Origin: Gammaproteobacteria bacterium 28-57-27
Lineage (GTDB): Bacteria > Pseudomonadota > Gammaproteobacteria > Halothiobacillales > Halothiobacillaceae
NCBI GenBank assembly: GCA_002281735.1
Contig: NCGK01000004.1
Location: forward strand, 1-64,000
DNA length: 64,000 nt
Direction of reading: 5' to 3'
The translations under genes were made by a program, and so were the position numbers. The notes beneath the pieces are model-generated. The model was not told where the DNA came from. It ran no database searches and saw nothing but the letters and a program-made list of their open reading frames with translations. The first letter of the stretch is position 1. Every line of letters starts with the position of its first letter. Below, in pieces: positions 61,305-64,000 of the stretch.

Positions 61305-63107
61305 ATGTCCAAACCTATTGTTTTGCCGTTCTCGCTCTTTGCCTTGTTGGGGCTGGGCGCAAGCCTGAGCCTTAACGCCTGCGTCAGTTCTCCCAACACC
61401 CAACCATCTGGTCTGAATGCTTCATCCGAGGAATCTGCTGCGCCTTCGCATGCCCTCGAAGCACTGACCATTCTTCCGGCACATCAAGGCTTGGGCAGTG
61501 CGAACGATCAACGTGCGCAAGCCTTTTACCTGCTTATGCAGGCCGAACTGGCTGGACAAAAGGGCAAGGTTCTGGAGGCGGGCAAACTCTATTTACAAGC
61601 CGCACAGCTGAGTCGTGACCCACGCACCGCCGAGCGCGCCGTTAAAATCGCCCTCCTCGCCCGTGACAGTGCCACCAGCGAGCAAGCACTGGCCTTATGG
61701 ATCGAACTCGAACCACAAAACGAGGAGCGCTGGCCGTTGGAAGTTCTGTCGGCTGTGCGTCAACAAAACGACGCACTCGCACTCAAACTCATCACGCAGA
61801 ATCTGCCCGCCAAAAACCCTGAGCGCAAAGAACGTTATCAACAGATTCTCGCTGTGCTGGTGCATGAGGGTCCCAGCATCCTGCCGGTATTGCATCAGCT
61901 TGCGCAAACACAAGTGAATGATGCCGATGCCTGGTTTACGCTGGCACAAGCTGCACTGAGCTTCAAAGAAACAGACAGTGCTCGTGCTGCTTTGCGCAAA
62001 ACCATCCACCTCGACCCGACATACAAAGACGCCTATCTGCTGCTCGCGGAAAGCTATTTCAGCCAGAAGGATTCCGTCGCCGGTGTCGATGTTCTGTACG
62101 ATATGGTGCAACAATTCCCCAAGGATCAACGCCTGCGCATGACCTATGCCCGCGCTCTACATGAAGCGGGGCGCACTCAGGATGCGCGCGACCTGCTCAG
62201 TAAAATGCTGCAAAAATCTCCCAACGATCAGGACTTGCGCTTTGCTGTGGCGCTGCTGGCCATGGAAAGTGGCGATTTCAACGCCGCCGAACGTGAATTA
62301 AAAATCCTGCACCGACAAAAAGATCGTGCCGCCACCACGGCTTACTACCTCGGTCGCCTGGCAGAGCAGCGCGGCCAAAACGATGCCGCCTTGCGTTGGT
62401 ACGCCCAAACCCAAGGCACCGAATTTGCCACCGAAGCCCTGTTGCGCATGGCACAGATCGACATGAGCGCAGGCCGCATGCCAGCGGCGCGTGATCGGCT
62501 GGCACAGGCGCGTGCCCTCAGTCCCACCGATGAGGAGCGGGTGCGTTTTTATCTGCTTGAAGCGCAATTGCTACGCCAGTCCGAGCACATTCAGGAAGCC
62601 TACGATTTAATTCAGCAGGCGCTGAATGAAGTCCCCGGCGAACCCGACCTGTTGTATTCGCGTGCGCTCTTGAGCGAGCAGCTCGGTTTGTTTGCCCAAT
62701 CCGAGGCTGATTTACGCGCCATTCTTGCCCAGGATCCAAGCAATCCTGAAGCCCTGAATGCACTGGGTTTTACGCTGGCTGAGCGCAATGTCAAACTGGA
62801 CGAAGCCTATGCCTTGATTAGCCAATCGCTCCAGCTTGACCCCAAAAGTGCCGCGACCATGGATAGCATGGGTTGGGTGCTGTATCGCCAAGGCAAGTTA
62901 AGCGAAGCTGAAACCTACCTGCGCCAAGCATTCGCGCTTGATCAAGATGCTGAAATCGCTGGGCATTTGGTTGAAGTACTCGCTGCGCAACAACGCCACG
63001 CTGAAGCACGCAAGCTATTGGATGAAGCGCTCAAGCGTGACCCGCACGACACGTCCCTGCTTAAACTTGACGCTCGCCTGCGAGCAGAAGCCCCTCTGCA
63101 ACCGTGA
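61305..63107 (+). CDS. TPR-repeat lipoprotein
   Basis: A 600-residue protein with a lipoprotein-like signal (MSKPIVLPFSLFALLGLGAS, then LSLNACVSS) and many tetratricopeptide repeats across the body. Examples are AGKLYLQAAQLSRDPRTAER and DPSNPEALNALGFTLAERNV; the pattern continues to the end. It lies upstream of lolB in the gammaproteobacterial hemA/lolB region, where a TPR protein of this length is common. Function unknown; probably periplasmic or outer-membrane scaffolding. Its stop overlaps the next gene's GTG. Confidence 0.9.
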   Translation: MSKPIVLPFSLFALLGLGASLSLNACVSSPNTQPSGLNASSEESAAPSHALEALTILPAHQGLGSANDQRAQAFYLLMQAELAGQKGKVLEAGKLYLQAAQLSRDPRTAERAVKIALLARDSATSEQALALWIELEPQNEERWPLEVLSAVRQQNDALALKLITQNLPAKNPERKERYQQILAVLVHEGPSILPVLHQLAQTQVNDADAWFTLAQAALSFKETDSARAALRKTIHLDPTYKDAYLLLAESYFSQKDSVAGVDVLYDMVQQFPKDQRLRMTYARALHEAGRTQDARDLLSKMLQKSPNDQDLRFAVALLAMESGDFNAAERELKILHRQKDRAATTAYYLGRLAEQRGQNDAALRWYAQTQGTEFATEALLRMAQIDMSAGRMPAARDRLAQARALSPTDEERVRFYLLEAQLLRQSEHIQEAYDLIQQALNEVPGEPDLLYSRALLSEQLGLFAQSEADLRAILAQDPSNPEALNALGFTLAERNVKLDEAYALISQSLQLDPKSAATMDSMGWVLYRQGKLSEAETYLRQAFALDQDAEIAGHLVEVLAAQQRHAEARKLLDEALKRDPHDTSLLKLDARLRAEAPLQP

Positions 63108-63118
63108 TACATCGCCCC

Positions 63119-63778
63119 ATGAACCTGTCCCCCCGCACATTCGTATTGCTGAGTATGTTGGGTCTGTTATTAGGCTTGAGTGGCTGCGCATCGCTGCCGG
63201 AAACAGCGGAAAGCAGTACACCGCCCAGCACCGAAGGCGCGCTTGATCGTGATGCACAACGCCTCGATTTATGGCTTGCCCGGCAACATGCCATGCAACA
63301 ACTCAATAACTGGCGCTGTGAAGGACGCGCCGCCATCCTTACTCAAGATGGCGGCGGCCAGATTAGCTTCGATTGGTTGCGCACACCCAACGACCAAATT
63401 TTGAGCATCAAAACACCGCTTGGTCAAAATGCCTTACAGCTCACCATCAACCCCAGTGGGGCGACGCTCATCGACCACGAGGGACAAGTCACCCAGGGTG
63501 AGGATGGCGAAGCAATGCTCAACCAAGCACTCGGCTGGAGCGTGCCGATTGAATCGCTGCGTGCCTGGCTGCTTGGTCTGCCTGCCACAGGCGATGACAG
63601 CTACACCCTTGATGCCCAAGGCCGCATCCTCACCCTCAACAGCCAAGGCTGGAGCATCGAATACAAACGCTACAGTGAAACCAATGGCCCAGGTCTGAGC
63701 ATGAGCCTGCCCAGCAAATTTGAGCTGCGCCGCAGTGAAATAACCCTGCGTTTGGTAATTGACCGATGGACGTTCTGA
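63119..63778 (+). CDS. lolB: Outer-membrane lipoprotein receptor LolB
   Basis: Receives lipoproteins from LolA and inserts them in the outer membrane. The 219-residue protein is itself a lipoprotein (lipobox LSGCASLPE). The body matches Lol[25 protein letters not shown], the loop region [39 protein letters not shown]. The start could be GTG at 63104 overlapping the TPR stop, or the ATG at 63119 with the cleaner signal. It overlaps ispE by 13 bp. Confidence 0.92.
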   Translation: MNLSPRTFVLLSMLGLLLGLSGCASLPETAESSTPPSTEGALDRDAQRLDLWLARQHAMQQLNNWRCEGRAAILTQDGGGQISFDWLRTPNDQILSIKTPLGQNALQLTINPSGATLIDHEGQVTQGEDGEAMLNQALGWSVPIESLRAWLLGLPATGDDSYTLDAQGRILTLNSQGWSIEYKRYSETNGPGLSMSLPSKFELRRSEITLRLVIDRWTF

Positions 63779-64000
63779 CGGTCGGCAAAACCTGGTGGCC
63801 GGCACCTGCCAAGCTCAACCTCATGCTACGCATCACCGGCAAAAGGGCAGATGGTTATCATCAACTGCAGACCGTGTTTCAGCTTTTGGATTATGGCGAT
63901 CGCCTCGCGTTTGAACTGCGTGACGATGGGCACATTCGCAAACACACCCCGCTGCATGGCATTGGCGAGAATGATGGATTGTCTACCCGCGCTGCCCGCC
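63766..64000 (+). CDS. ispE: 4-diphosphocytidyl-2-C-methyl-D-erythritol kinase, N-terminal part
   Basis: GHMP-family kinase of the MEP isoprenoid pathway, cut by the window end after 78 codons. The start [20 protein letters not shown], followed by [20 protein letters not shown] and [10 protein letters not shown], is the family's N terminus. It overlaps lolB, the usual lolB-ispE order. The rest is outside the window. Confidence 0.95.
   Translation, partial: MDVLTVGKTWWPAPAKLNLMLRITGKRADGYHQLQTVFQLLDYGDRLAFELRDDGHIRKHTPLHGIGENDGLSTRAAR

Overview
This window looks like chromosomal DNA of a GC-rich gammaproteobacterium. It carries a ubiquinone pathway set (ubiE-ubiJ-ubiB, plus a separate ubiC), the lolB-ispE order next to hemA/prfA, mltD, comEC and a typical MoxR/Bat operon. 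Sulfur genes (persulfide dioxygenase, YeeE/YedE sulfur transporter, rhodanese and DsrE-like proteins, a sulfide:quinone-oxidoreductase-like flavoprotein) suggest a sulfur-metabolising lineage. I cannot name the genus from the sequence alone.

Layout. 0-3.1 kb: ubiE-ubiJ-ubiB operon. 3.1-12.4 kb: accessory stretch with an OLD-type ATPase/nuclease, an SQR-like flavoprotein, a Uma2 protein, a FetAB-like ABC exporter, a Prx6-type peroxiredoxin and small DUF genes. 12.5-27.1 kb: mostly housekeeping (comEC, gloB, mltD, ppk2, a YheS-type ABC-F protein, a patatin lipoprotein, an OmpA-like lipoprotein, radC, coaBC, dut, argB), with a ParE-type toxin-antitoxin pair coupled to coaBC. 27.1-32.9 kb: an MFS carrier and a sulfur operon under a possible ArsR-rhodanese regulator. 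33-39.5 kb: the moxR-DUF58-DUF4381-VWA-VWA/TPR-BatD operon. 39.5-49.6 kb: a CHAD protein, ubiC, PhoX, a dihaem lipoprotein, recG and a 5'-nucleotidase lipoprotein. 49.8-55.7 kb: a tripartite RND efflux operon. 55.8-57.1 kb: a short integron cassette array without an integrase. 57.2-58.6 kb: mazEF and vapBC modules. 58.6-64 kb: prfA, hemA, a TPR lipoprotein, lolB and the start of ispE.

Two non-coding themes stand out. First, there is a cassette array (CALIN-like) at 55831-57056: three cassettes whose 5' ends are exactly complementary to the R'' box of their own attC, two complete attC sites, one truncated attC, and a multi-hairpin block inside the last cassette. Decayed half-attC-like sequences also lie beside the OLD gene and the DUF1348 gene. 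Second, the window is littered with small palindromic elements of at least four families. Some are composite, with the same hairpin core placed in different outer frames. They have entered coding DNA in frame (coaBC interdomain linker, DUF4381 C terminus), have probably displaced the start of batD and the outer-membrane channel gene, and add spurious N-terminal peptides upstream of moxR and the CHAD gene.

No tRNA, rRNA, CRISPR array, complete insertion sequence or integrase gene was recognised. Protein names come from motif recognition by eye, without database searches.
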